Assembly: GCA_964630295.1 (NCBI GenBank)
Contig: CAZVTU010000016.1
Coordinates: forward strand, 1 to 12,145
DNA from: CAZVTU01 sp964630295
GTDB taxonomy: Bacteria; Patescibacteriota; Minisyncoccia; Minisyncoccales; RBG-13-42-11
DNA length: 12,145 nt
Direction: 5' to 3'
In this document: one piece after another, positions 1-5,483 of the stretch
Layout: the number at the start of each line of letters is the position of its first letter
Position numbering within the stretch: the stretch's first letter is position 1
The notes under the pieces: generated by a model
Told to the model about the DNA's origin: nothing
What the model saw: the letters and a program-made list of their open reading frames with translations, nothing else
Databases searched by the model: none
Translations under genes and position numbers: made by a program

Positions 1-317
1 CTCTTCAGGTGGCTTCAGATGTAATTTTACAAAAATCAATTCGAGAAGGTTTTGGAATGTCAATTGCTGAAGCAATGTGGAAAGGAAAAGCAGTAATTGG
101 GGGGAATGTTGGAGGAATAAAGCTTCAAATAAAAGATGGTAAAAATGGATTTTTAGTTTCTAGCCCAAAGGAAGCTGCCAAAAGAATAGTTCAATTAATT
201 GAAAATCCTCGATTGAGAGAAAAATTAGGAAGAGCAGCAAGAGAAACGGTTAGAGAAAAATTTCTAATGCCCAGACTTTTGAGAGATTATTTAAAGCTTT
301 TTAAAGAATTAGTTTAA
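1..317 (+). CDS. GT4 family glycosyltransferase, C-terminal part (TreT-like), 5' truncated by window
   Basis: This is the C-terminal ~105 residues of a GT-B fold glycosyltransferase. The frame is open to the left edge, and the GTG at 9 is an internal codon (codons CTT CAG precede it), so the true start lies outside the window. The segment ASDVILQKSIREGFG followed by EAMWKGKAV and GGI is the nucleotide-sugar-binding EX7E region of GT4 enzymes. The wording QKS-REGFG-EAMWK is most like trehalose glycosyltransferring synthase (TreT), which makes trehalose from an NDP-glucose and glucose. The rest (DGKNGFLV, then an amphipathic C-terminal helix region ending in LKLFKELV) is the ordinary GT4 tail. 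The gene ends 2 bases before the next start, so the two are probably cotranscribed. GT4 membership is firm; the TreT assignment rests on remembered motif similarity, and the N-terminal acceptor domain is not visible. Confidence 0.75.
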   Translation, partial: LQVASDVILQKSIREGFGMSIAEAMWKGKAVIGGNVGGIKLQIKDGKNGFLVSSPKEAAKRIVQLIENPRLREKLGRAARETVREKFLMPRLLRDYLKLFKELV

Positions 318-319
318 CT

Positions 320-598
320 ATGAAATCTCTTCGAAAGAAGGTTTTTCAAGTAGTTAAAAAAATTCCTAAGGGAAAAGTAATAAGCTATAAAAAAATCGCG
401 GAATTAGTCGGTAATCCCCGAGCTTGGCGAGCTGTTGGTAATATTCTTAATAAAAATCCTAATCCTAAAACCATTCCCTGTCATCGGATAATAAAATCAA
501 ACGGAGAAATCGGAGGTTATAAATATGGAACCAAAAGAAAAATCTCTTTACTCAGAAAAGAAGGAGTGGTAATAAAAAATGGGAGGGTTGTTATTTAA
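320..598 (+). CDS. Minimal methylated-DNA-protein cysteine methyltransferase (MGMT/Ogt DNA-binding domain)
   Basis: A 92-residue protein consisting only of the C-terminal DNA-binding/active-site domain of O6-alkylguanine alkyltransferases. Visible motifs are VFQVVKKIPKGKVISYKKIA (residues 8-27, with the conserved SY pair at 22-23), the Arg-finger helix as RAVGNIL (37-43), the active-site IPCHRI (52-57, nucleophile Cys54) and the Gly-rich GGYKYG loop. Cys54 is present, so this is not an alkyltransferase-like (ATL) protein, which carries PWHR. It should be able to accept an alkyl group irreversibly from O6-alkylguanine, although the N-terminal ribonuclease-like domain of full-length Ogt/Ada-C (about 160-180 residues) is missing. 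It starts 2 bases after the glycosyltransferase stop, with no Shine-Dalgarno site. Repair activity versus a lesion-sensing role cannot be decided from sequence. Confidence 0.9.
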   Translation: MKSLRKKVFQVVKKIPKGKVISYKKIAELVGNPRAWRAVGNILNKNPNPKTIPCHRIIKSNGEIGGYKYGTKRKISLLRKEGVVIKNGRVVI

Positions 599-615
599 CA
601 ACTCAATAATTCAGT

Positions 616-623
616 AAAGGAGG
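616..623 (+). promoter_or_regulatory. Strong Shine-Dalgarno site (AAAGGAGG) of the PurF-like gene
   Basis: AAAGGAGG lies 6 bases upstream of the ATG at 630, an ideal spacing. An in-frame TAA at 615-617 excludes an upstream start. This matters because the ATG at 630 makes residue 2 a Pro instead of the catalytic Cys of the PurF family. It is the only full-strength Shine-Dalgarno site I see in front of any gene in the window. Confidence 0.85.
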
Positions 624-629
624 TTTAAG

Positions 630-1988
630 ATGCCAGGATTTTTTGCTCTGAGTATTAATCCCCAAAAATACAAGGATAACTTCTTGGAAGACTTGTTCTG
701 GGAAACCTTTTACCAGCAGCATTTAGGCGAGGATTATGCGGGATTAGCTACTTATGATGGAGAGCGAATTAAGCTTCGTACTCACCGTGGGCTCTTCAGG
801 CCTACCTTTAGCGAAGATATCGCTGGTCTAGAAGGAACGGAAGGAATTGGTTATTGTGGAGATAGCAGAGAGCCAATTTCAGAAGATTCAAAGTTTGGAG
901 AAGCTGCTGCCTGTTTTTCTGGTAATCTTATCAACCGAGAAGAATTAGTAAGCGAACTTAAAAATTCAGGCCATTCTTTTGTTTGGGGAGGAAAAGATAT
1001 TGAGGTAATTCTCAAACTTATTGCTCAACGCGGAGAAGATAGGGTAGATGGCATAAAAAGAATGACCAGAGCGATTGAGGGAGCTTATTCTCTTTTAATT
1101 CTCTCTCCCGAAGGAATTTACGCGGTCTGTTCTCCTGATGGCCACTGGCCATTAGTTTTAGGAGAAAAAGAAGGAGCAGTGGCAGTTACTACTGATCCTT
1201 GTGGTTTTGACAACTTTAGGTTTAAGTACTGCCGAGACCTAGAACCAGGAGAAATTGTGCTTCTAAAAAACGGTCAGGCAGAGACAAAAGATAAAATGGC
1301 AAGTGACCGGATTCAAATCTGTAGCTTTGTTTGGGTATATACTAATTTTCCTAATGCTATATTTAGAGGTATCGCCGGGTCTCTTGTTAGGAAAAGGTTA
1401 GGAGCACTGTTAGCCCGACGAGATATTGAGAGGGGGTTTATCCCAGACTTAGTAATGCCAATTGCTCACTCGGGTAGGTTTCCGGCTATAGGTTATTACC
1501 AAGAGTTTTGCCGGCAAATAAACGAAGAAAGAATAAAAAGGATACCCGAATACGACGAGCCTCTCCTTAAGTATCAATATGCTGGCAGAAGCTACCCCAA
1601 ATTAACTCAAGCAGAAAGAGAAGTAGAAGCTCGTATTAAACAGCTAAAAAGCGGTGAGGACTATACAGGTAAAGTAGCAGTGATATGCGATGATTCAATT
1701 CGGAGAGGAACCCAGATTAGAAAGGATCTAATCCCCAAACTTAACTCGTTAGGGATTAAGAAAAACCATCTTAGAATTGCTAATCCAGAATCCCATTCTT
1801 ATTGTCCTTGGGGGAAAACAGTTCAGAAAGGAGAGCTACTAGCTTCCCAGATTCCCTCAAAGGGAGAAAGGGCAGAGTTTCTAGGGGTTGACAGTTTGGA
1901 ACATCCCACAGTTGCAGACTTAGCTGAAGCGATTGGACTTCCTCTTGAAACCCTTTGTGTTGATTGCGATTTACCAGCTTCCGATTAA
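630..1988 (+). CDS. PurF-like amidophosphoribosyltransferase homologue lacking the glutaminase nucleophile
   Basis: Glutamine-PRPP amidotransferase architecture: a class II glutaminase domain (residues ~1-215) followed by a type I phosphoribosyltransferase domain (~225-400). Normal PurF makes phosphoribosylamine, the first purine intermediate. The PRTase half looks intact: PRPP loop VAVICDDSIRRGT (349-361) and a YAGRSY flexible-loop motif. Four cysteines (231, 392, 443, 446) fall where the Bacillus-type enzyme holds its [4Fe-4S] cluster. The glutaminase half is degenerate: the N-terminus is MPGFFAL where the family has (M)CGVFGI, so the Cys nucleophile is Pro2; HRGQDAAG has become HLGEDYAG (31-38); the Arg-containing GHVRY segment is GYCGDS (74-79); and HNGN is FSGN (96-99). 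It would have to use free ammonia or do something else. No other purine gene is nearby. G+C is higher than in the neighbours (two 60-base lines count 42 % and 47 %, against 22 % for a line in argS), which suggests transfer. Family assignment is firm; function is uncertain. Confidence 0.85.
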   Translation: MPGFFALSINPQKYKDNFLEDLFWETFYQQHLGEDYAGLATYDGERIKLRTHRGLFRPTFSEDIAGLEGTEGIGYCGDSREPISEDSKFGEAAACFSGNLINREELVSELKNSGHSFVWGGKDIEVILKLIAQRGEDRVDGIKRMTRAIEGAYSLLILSPEGIYAVCSPDGHWPLVLGEKEGAVAVTTDPCGFDNFRFKYCRDLEPGEIVLLKNGQAETKDKMASDRIQICSFVWVYTNFPNAIFRGIAGSLVRKRLGALLARRDIERGFIPDLVMPIAHSGRFPAIGYYQEFCRQINEERIKRIPEYDEPLLKYQYAGRSYPKLTQAEREVEARIKQLKSGEDYTGKVAVICDDSIRRGTQIRKDLIPKLNSLGIKKNHLRIANPESHSYCPWGKTVQKGELLASQIPSKGERAEFLGVDSLEHPTVADLAEAIGLPLETLCVDCDLPASD

Positions 1989-2005
1989 AACCCCACAAAC
2001 CAAAA

Positions 2006-2027
2006 AGCCACCTCGAGAGAGGTGGCT
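2006..2027. terminator. Bidirectional intrinsic terminator between convergent genes
   Basis: A perfect 9-bp stem AGCCACCTC / GAGGTGGCT with a GAGA loop. On the + strand it is followed by TAACTTTTT, ending the PurF-like transcript 18 bases after its stop. On the - strand the same hairpin is followed by TTTT, ending the rplT transcript about 20 bases after its stop. It is GC-rich in an AT-rich background, so chance pairing is unlikely. Confidence 0.9.
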
Positions 2028-2047
2028 TAACTTTTTCCAAAACATTT

Positions 2048-2395
2048 TTACTCTTTTACTTTCTCAACTATTTTTTTGAAAATTTGAGGATAATTTTGAG
2101 TTATTTCAGCTAAAATTTTTCTGTCTAATTCTATTTTAGCCTTCTTTAAGCCAGCAATAAATTTATTATAAGAAATTCCTTCTTTCCGACAGGCAGAATT
2201 TATTTGAATTTGCCAAAGCGATCTTGCTTCTCTTTTTTTAACTTTCCTGTCCCTATAAGCGTAAGACCAAGCTTTTTGTAAAGCTTGTTTTGCTAATCTA
2301 AATTTAGATTTTCTTCCCCAACGAAAACCTTTGGTATATTTTAATAGATGTTTCCTTCTTTTATGAGCAATTTTCCCACGTTTTATCCTAATCAT
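2048..2395 (-). CDS. rplT: 50S ribosomal protein L20
   Basis: Full-length L20 (115 residues), a 23S rRNA-binding early assembly protein. The basic N-terminal extension IRIKRGKIAHKRRKHLLKYTKGFRWGRKSKFRLAKQ aligns with the family's TRVKRG...R++K+LK.AKGF.G.R...+R.AK pattern, followed by the globular domain with AWSYAYRDRKVKKREARSLW and the FIAGLKKAKIELDRKILAE segment. Its ATG overlaps the rpmI stop as ATGA (2392-2395), a classic translational-coupling junction. It is last in the smpB-ssrA-infC-rpmI-rplT run and is followed by the terminator at 2006-2027. In many bacteria L20 represses its own operon by binding the leader or intercistronic RNA. I see no obvious L20-binding leader here. Confidence 0.97.
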   Translation of the reverse strand: MIRIKRGKIAHKRRKHLLKYTKGFRWGRKSKFRLAKQALQKAWSYAYRDRKVKKREARSLWQIQINSACRKEGISYNKFIAGLKKAKIELDRKILAEITQNYPQIFKKIVEKVKE

Positions 2396-2586
2396 AAGTT
2401 AGGTAATAATTTTTTGATTCTTTTAACTTCTGACTTAGAAATTTTTATCCATTTTCGACTTTTTCTCTTTTCCTTACCTGATTTTTTTGCCCGATAATGA
2501 TCAAGGCCGGTAGGTCTTCTCAGAATTTTCCCGGTTTTAGTTATCTTGAAACGTTTTAAAATTGATTTTCTGGTTTTTAATGACAT
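2392..2586 (-). CDS. rpmI: 50S ribosomal protein L35
   Basis: A 64-residue, highly basic protein with the L35 pattern: KTRKSILKRFKITKTGKILRR near the N-terminus (family K.....KRFK.TG.GK..R), then a Lys/Arg-rich middle and a C-terminal LLPNL (family KLLPY). It is a component of the large ribosomal subunit. It starts 6 bases after the infC stop with no Shine-Dalgarno site and ends in the ATGA overlap with rplT, so its translation is probably coupled to both neighbours. The order infC-rpmI-rplT is the widely conserved bacterial arrangement. Confidence 0.96.
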   Translation of the reverse strand: MSLKTRKSILKRFKITKTGKILRRPTGLDHYRAKKSGKEKRKSRKWIKISKSEVKRIKKLLPNL

Positions 2587-2592
2587 ATTTTT

Positions 2593-3105
2593 TTATTGTT
2601 TTTTGGAGATGATCATTGTAAAACCTCTTGGTTCTCGTTTTAATTCTCTTTCAATTTTCAGAGGGGTAGTGGTTTTTAAAATCTCCACAAACTTCTCAAA
2701 TTTTTCTTTAGCAAAATCCTGTAATGCTTTCTCTCTTCCCCGTAGAGGCATTTCTATTCTAATTTTGTCTCCCTTATTTAAAAATTTTCCTGCCAAGTTT
2801 GCTTTTGTTTCTAAATCATGCTGAGAAATATTGAAAGTCAGCCTAATTCCTTTAAGTTCCCCTCCTCGGTGTTTTCGGGCAGCTTTTTCTTTTTTTTCTT
2901 CTCGGTAAAGATATTTTCCGTAATCTCCTAATTTACAAACTGGAGGCTCAACTTTTTCAGTAACCTGAATTAAATCTAAATTGCGCTCCCGAGCAATTCG
3001 GAGCGCTTCCTCTATAGGAAGAATACCCAATTGTTTTCCAGTTTCATCGATTAATCTAACCTCTTCAGCCCTTATTTGATTGTTGACCAATAGTTTTTTT
3101 ATCAA
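2593..3105 (-). CDS. infC: Translation initiation factor IF-3 (TTG start)
   Basis: A 170-residue IF-3, which binds the 30S subunit, monitors start-codon/initiator-tRNA pairing and prevents premature 50S joining. The N-terminal domain has LLVNNQIRAEEVRLID (residues 5-20), then EPPVCKLGDYGKYLY ahead of the charged linker. The C-terminal domain has KGIRLTFNISQHDLETK and GDKIRIEMPLRGRE. The best start is TTG at 3105, giving four residues before the family-conserved LVN. A second in-frame TTG at 3090 would start at that same point. There is no ATG upstream and no Shine-Dalgarno site. The start lies 7 bases beyond the tmRNA 3' end, so after tmRNA processing the infC message would have almost no leader. 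IF-3 discriminates against non-AUG starts, so a TTG start fits the known autoregulation of infC (AUU in E. coli), although that is inference here. Confidence 0.96.
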   Translation of the reverse strand: MIKKLLVNNQIRAEEVRLIDETGKQLGILPIEEALRIARERNLDLIQVTEKVEPPVCKLGDYGKYLYREEKKEKAARKHRGGELKGIRLTFNISQHDLETKANLAGKFLNKGDKIRIEMPLRGREKALQDFAKEKFEKFVEILKTTTPLKIERELKREPRGFTMIISKKQ

Positions 3106-3112
3106 ATTATTG

Positions 3113-3461
3113 TGGAGACGGAGGGATTTGAACCCTCATCCAGAAACTTTACCAAAATATTTCTACAGATTTAGTCTGTTTTGATTTTTGAAATACCAGA
3201 TAAAAAACAGACAAAATTCTGGTATCACTAGTCTCTATCTAATTCGATAGTTTTCGAGACGAAATGAACTATCTAATCTCGCTAAATTTTGACACTCGGT
3301 TTTGCTTAGCGAGAATCAGCAGACCGAATGGCATTAGGCGTATGCTAATGCGGGTTTCTTGAATAAGTTGGCACTTATTCTTTTGTTAGAAGTTTAAGGA
3401 GATTCTAACAAACTCCATCTGCCTATTTTGGTAAAAATTTCTGTCGATTCCTTTCATCCCC
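3113..3461 (-). ncRNA. ssrA: tmRNA (transfer-messenger RNA), one-piece
   Basis: A complete 349-nt tmRNA that rescues ribosomes stalled on non-stop mRNA with SmpB. The acceptor stem is GGGGATG (3461-3455) with CGTCTCC (3120-3114), 7 bp including G3-U70, the AlaRS identity pair, and discriminator A at 3113. CCA is not encoded (CAA follows). GGAATCGACAG after the 5' strand matches the D-domain consensus GGATTCGACGG. The T-arm GAGGG/CCCTC has the 7-base loop TTCAAAT (3121-3137). P2 is a perfect 12-bp helix (3424-3435 with 3148-3159). Four pseudoknots pair by hand: PK1 3383-3416, PK2 3277-3326, PK3 3231-3273, PK4 3174-3225. The tag frame at 3372-3334 closes in a P5 hairpin with stem GCATTAG/CTAATGC. 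The 5' end overlaps the smpB 3' end by 8 bases. I see no clear promoter of its own, so it is probably cut from a smpB-containing transcript. Confidence 0.97.
3334..3372 (-). other. tmRNA tag-peptide reading frame (ANLFKKPALAYA, TAA stop)
   Basis: The frame starts with a GCC resume codon 10 bases after PK1 and encodes ANLFKKPALAYA before TAA. The Ala resume codon, the small hydrophobic end (ALAYA) and the position of the stop inside the P5 hairpin (stem 3331-3337 with 3345-3351) match the tmRNA plan. The tag carries Lys-Lys-Pro and no acidic residue, unlike the E. coli tag ANDENYALAA, and ends in AYA instead of LAA. The exact resume codon is inferred, because only this frame starts with Ala at the right distance. 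Confidence 0.85.
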
Positions 3462-3897
3462 TTAATGCTCTTCGGATTTCTCTTTCTGTTTCACGTTTTT
3501 TTATTACCTCTCTTTTATCCGCCTTTTTCCTCCCCTTAGCAATTCCGAATTCGAGCTTAATTTTTCCTCTCTTAGTATATACCTTTAAGGGTATTAAAGT
3601 CAACCCCTTTTCTTTTGCCTTACCAACTAAAAATTTAATTTCTGATTTCGTTAAAAGGAGCTTTCGGGAGCGTTCTGGATTATAATCTGGAGGAGCATTT
3701 TTCGGTTGATAGGCAGGAATTTTTGCTCCGACCAAAAAGACCTCTTCTCCTTTTAAAACAACGTAGGAGCCAGCCAGATTAATTCTTCCTGATTTTATTG
3801 ATTTCACTTCCTGACCAATTAAAGAAATTCCTGCCTCAAATTTTTCTAAGATTTGGTATCTAAAATAGGCTTTTCGATTTTCTGCAAGTACTTTCAT
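3454..3897 (-). CDS. smpB: SsrA-binding protein SmpB
   Basis: A 147-residue SmpB, the obligate protein partner of tmRNA that places its tRNA-like domain in the A site. Family motifs in order: N-terminal NRKAYFRYQILEKFEAGISL, GQEVKSIKSGRINLAGSYV (residues ~28-46), the AYQPKN/RSRKLLLTKSEI region, KGLTLIPLKVYTKRGKIK, and AKGRKKADKREVIKKRETERE leading into the basic C-terminal tail that reads the empty mRNA channel. The length is normal. The ATG at 3897 has no Shine-Dalgarno site, and a -10-like element sits so close that the transcript may begin at the start codon. The TGA stop (3456-3454) lies inside the tmRNA acceptor stem: AGG GGA TGA supplies the GGGGATGA of ssrA. Cleavage of ssrA from a common transcript would remove the smpB stop. 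Confidence 0.97.
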   Translation of the reverse strand: MKVLAENRKAYFRYQILEKFEAGISLIGQEVKSIKSGRINLAGSYVVLKGEEVFLVGAKIPAYQPKNAPPDYNPERSRKLLLTKSEIKFLVGKAKEKGLTLIPLKVYTKRGKIKLEFGIAKGRKKADKREVIKKRETEREIRRALRG

Positions 3898-3903
3898 AGG
3901 TTA

Positions 3904-3932
3904 ATTTTAACATCAAACCCTTTAAATTTTAA
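3904..3932 (-). promoter_or_regulatory. Candidate smpB promoter (leaderless transcript)
   Basis: -10-like TAAAAT (3909-3904), 17-base spacer, weak -35-like TTAAAA (3932-3927). The expected start point falls on or next to the A of the smpB ATG at 3897, so the mRNA would be leaderless, in line with the missing Shine-Dalgarno site. The 10-mer GTTAAAATTA around the -10 is identical to that in the divergent argS promoter. AT-rich DNA makes such matches easy, so this is tentative. Confidence 0.45.
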
Positions 3933-3949
3933 GCAAAAAGAGTTAAAAT
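3921..3949 (+). promoter_or_regulatory. Candidate argS operon promoter (near-leaderless transcript)
   Basis: -35-like TTTAAA (3921-3926), 17-base spacer, -10-like TAAAAT (3944-3949). The predicted start is about 3956, 3 bases before the argS ATG at 3959. Its -35 overlaps that of the divergent smpB promoter, so polymerase could probably occupy only one at a time. All of the 61-base gap is accounted for by these two sites. Confidence 0.45.
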
Positions 3950-3958
3950 TAGAAATAC

Positions 3959-5482
3959 ATGGTTAGAAGAGAAATTGAAAAAATAATTGAGAAAGCTTTA
4001 GAAAATCTCTACAAAAAAAAGATCGATATCGAGGTGGAACAGCCAGCAGAATTATCTTTCGGTGACTATGCTACCAATGCAGCAATGTTGCTCAAAAAAA
4101 ATCCTCAGCAGATTACCGAAGCGATAAAATCACCCATTTTAGAAAAGGTGGAAGTAAGAAATGGATTTATTAATTTTTTTCTTTCAAAAGAATATTTACA
4201 AAAACAAGTTAAAGAAATTCTAAGAAAAAAAGAAAAATATGGTTCTTTAAAAATCGGGAAAAAGAAAAAAATAAATGTTGAATTTATTTCTGCTAATCCT
4301 ACCGGTCCCCTTCATGTAGGAAATGCCCGAGGAGGTTTCTGTGGAGATGTCTTATCTAATGTCTTAGAGAAAGCAGGATATAAACCATTCCGAGAGTATT
4401 ATATTAATGACAAAGGAAGACAAATTGAAATATTAAAAAATTCTTTAGAAGGGAAAGAGCCCTCTTATAAAAATCCATACATTGATGAATTAAAGAAAAA
4501 AGGGATAAAAGACGTTAAGCGGGCAGTAAATTTTATTATAAAGAAGATAAAACAAACTACAGAAAGGATGGGGATAAAATATGATAAGTGGTTTTTTGAA
4601 AGTGATTTGTATAAGAAAAAAGAAATTGATAAGATTTTGAATTTTTTAAAGAGAAAGAAGTTAATTTACGAAAAAGAAGGAGCCATTTGGTTTAAATCAA
4701 CTAAATTTGGTGATGATAAAGATAGAGTTTTATTAAAAACTGGTGAAAAAGAAACTTATTTTCTATCAGATATTGCTTACCTAAGAAATAAATTTAGAAG
4801 GGGGTTTAGTTATTTAATAATGTTTTTAGGAGCAGAGCATCATGGATATGCTCCCCGCTTAAAAGCGGGAGCAATATCCCTTGGGTTTAAGGCAGAAAGA
4901 GTTAAACCGATTATTTATCAATTAGTTAAACTCCGAGAGAAAGGAAGGGAACTGCGGATGTCCAAGAGAACGGGAATTTATATAACAATTGATGAATTGA
5001 TTGATGAGGTTGGTGTGGATATAAGCAGGTTTTTCTTCTTAACAAGGAACTATGGAAATCATTTAATTTTTGATTTAGATTTAGCTAAAGAACAATCGGA
5101 AAAAAACCCTGTATATTACATCCAATATGCCCATGCTAGAATTTGCAGCATCCTCAGAAAAGTCAAAAGTCAAAAGTCAAAAGTCAAAATTACAAACCAA
5201 AATTTAAAATTATTAAATCACCCAAGTGAATTAGCCCTTATTAAGCAGTTAATTCGATTACCAGAAATTATCGAAGACATTGCCGAAGATTACCAAGTTC
5301 AAAGATTGCCCCAATATGCTACAGATCTCGCAACTGTTTTTCATCAATTTTATCGAGACTGTAAAGTTCTTTCTGATGATAAAGATTTAACCAAAGCTCG
5401 TCTTTCTTTAGTGTTGGCAACTAAAACTGTGTTAAAAAATGTTTTAGATTTAATGGGAATATCTGCTCCAGAAAAAATGTAA
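3959..5482 (+). CDS. argS: Arginyl-tRNA synthetase
   Basis: A class Ia synthetase (507 residues) that charges tRNA-Arg. In order: an Arg-tRNA synthetase N-terminal (additional) domain with ELSFGDYATNAAM; the catalytic Rossmann domain with SANPTGPLHVGNARG (HIGH equivalent HVGN, residues 119-122) and REYYINDKGRQ; LSDIAY and LGAEHHGY; the degenerate KMSKS loop LRMSKRTG (Met334), as is common in ArgRS; then the helical DALR anticodon-binding domain beginning near YYIQYAHAR. It lacks a Shine-Dalgarno site. A run of four heptamers (5161-5188) sits inside the anticodon-binding domain and encodes a lysine-rich insert (residues 401-419) closely similar to one in IleRS. It ends 1 base before ileS, so it heads an argS-ileS-hypothetical-recO operon. 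Confidence 0.97.
   Translation: MVRREIEKIIEKALENLYKKKIDIEVEQPAELSFGDYATNAAMLLKKNPQQITEAIKSPILEKVEVRNGFINFFLSKEYLQKQVKEILRKKEKYGSLKIGKKKKINVEFISANPTGPLHVGNARGGFCGDVLSNVLEKAGYKPFREYYINDKGRQIEILKNSLEGKEPSYKNPYIDELKKKGIKDVKRAVNFIIKKIKQTTERMGIKYDKWFFESDLYKKKEIDKILNFLKRKKLIYEKEGAIWFKSTKFGDDKDRVLLKTGEKETYFLSDIAYLRNKFRRGFSYLIMFLGAEHHGYAPRLKAGAISLGFKAERVKPIIYQLVKLREKGRELRMSKRTGIYITIDELIDEVGVDISRFFFLTRNYGNHLIFDLDLAKEQSEKNPVYYIQYAHARICSILRKVKSQKSKVKITNQNLKLLNHPSELALIKQLIRLPEIIEDIAEDYQVQRLPQYATDLATVFHQFYRDCKVLSDDKDLTKARLSLVLATKTVLKNVLDLMGISAPEKM
5161..5188 (+). repeat. Heptanucleotide array (AGTCAAA)x4 inside argS
   Basis: Four perfect copies of AGTCAAA, 28 bases, translated in frame as part of a Lys/Ser/Gln-rich insert just before the LNHPSELALIKQL helix of the anticodon-binding domain. 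The array and the following ~27 bases match a segment of ileS at 6096-6152 (46 of 57 bases over 5159-5215 in my hand alignment). Confidence 0.95.
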
Positions 5483-5483
5483 T

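Noticed and set aside
9..317. A complete 102-residue protein starting at GTG 9
   Set aside because: The frame stays open to the window edge and the residues are the C-terminal part of a GT4 enzyme, so the GTG is an internal Val codon.
1780..2040. Open frame of 86 codons on the - strand opposite the end of the PurF-like gene
   Set aside because: It runs across the bidirectional terminator and antisense to a well-supported gene; the translation has no family features.
2546..2824. Open frame on the + strand antisense to infC and rpmI
   Set aside because: It lies opposite two certain genes and its composition is that of a complement shadow (Phe/Ser/Leu-rich).
3113..3190. A tRNA gene suggested by the T-arm and acceptor-like sequence
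   Set aside because: No anticodon or D-arm partner lies nearby; the 5' acceptor strand is 340 bases away at 3461 and the whole folds as tmRNA.
3428..3685. Open frame on the + strand antisense to smpB and the tmRNA 5' end
   Set aside because: It is fully explained by smpB/ssrA on the other strand; no start signal or recognisable protein.
5161..5188. CRISPR-like or minisatellite array
   Set aside because: The units are 7 bases with no spacers and lie in coding frame; they are reported as heptamer arrays instead.
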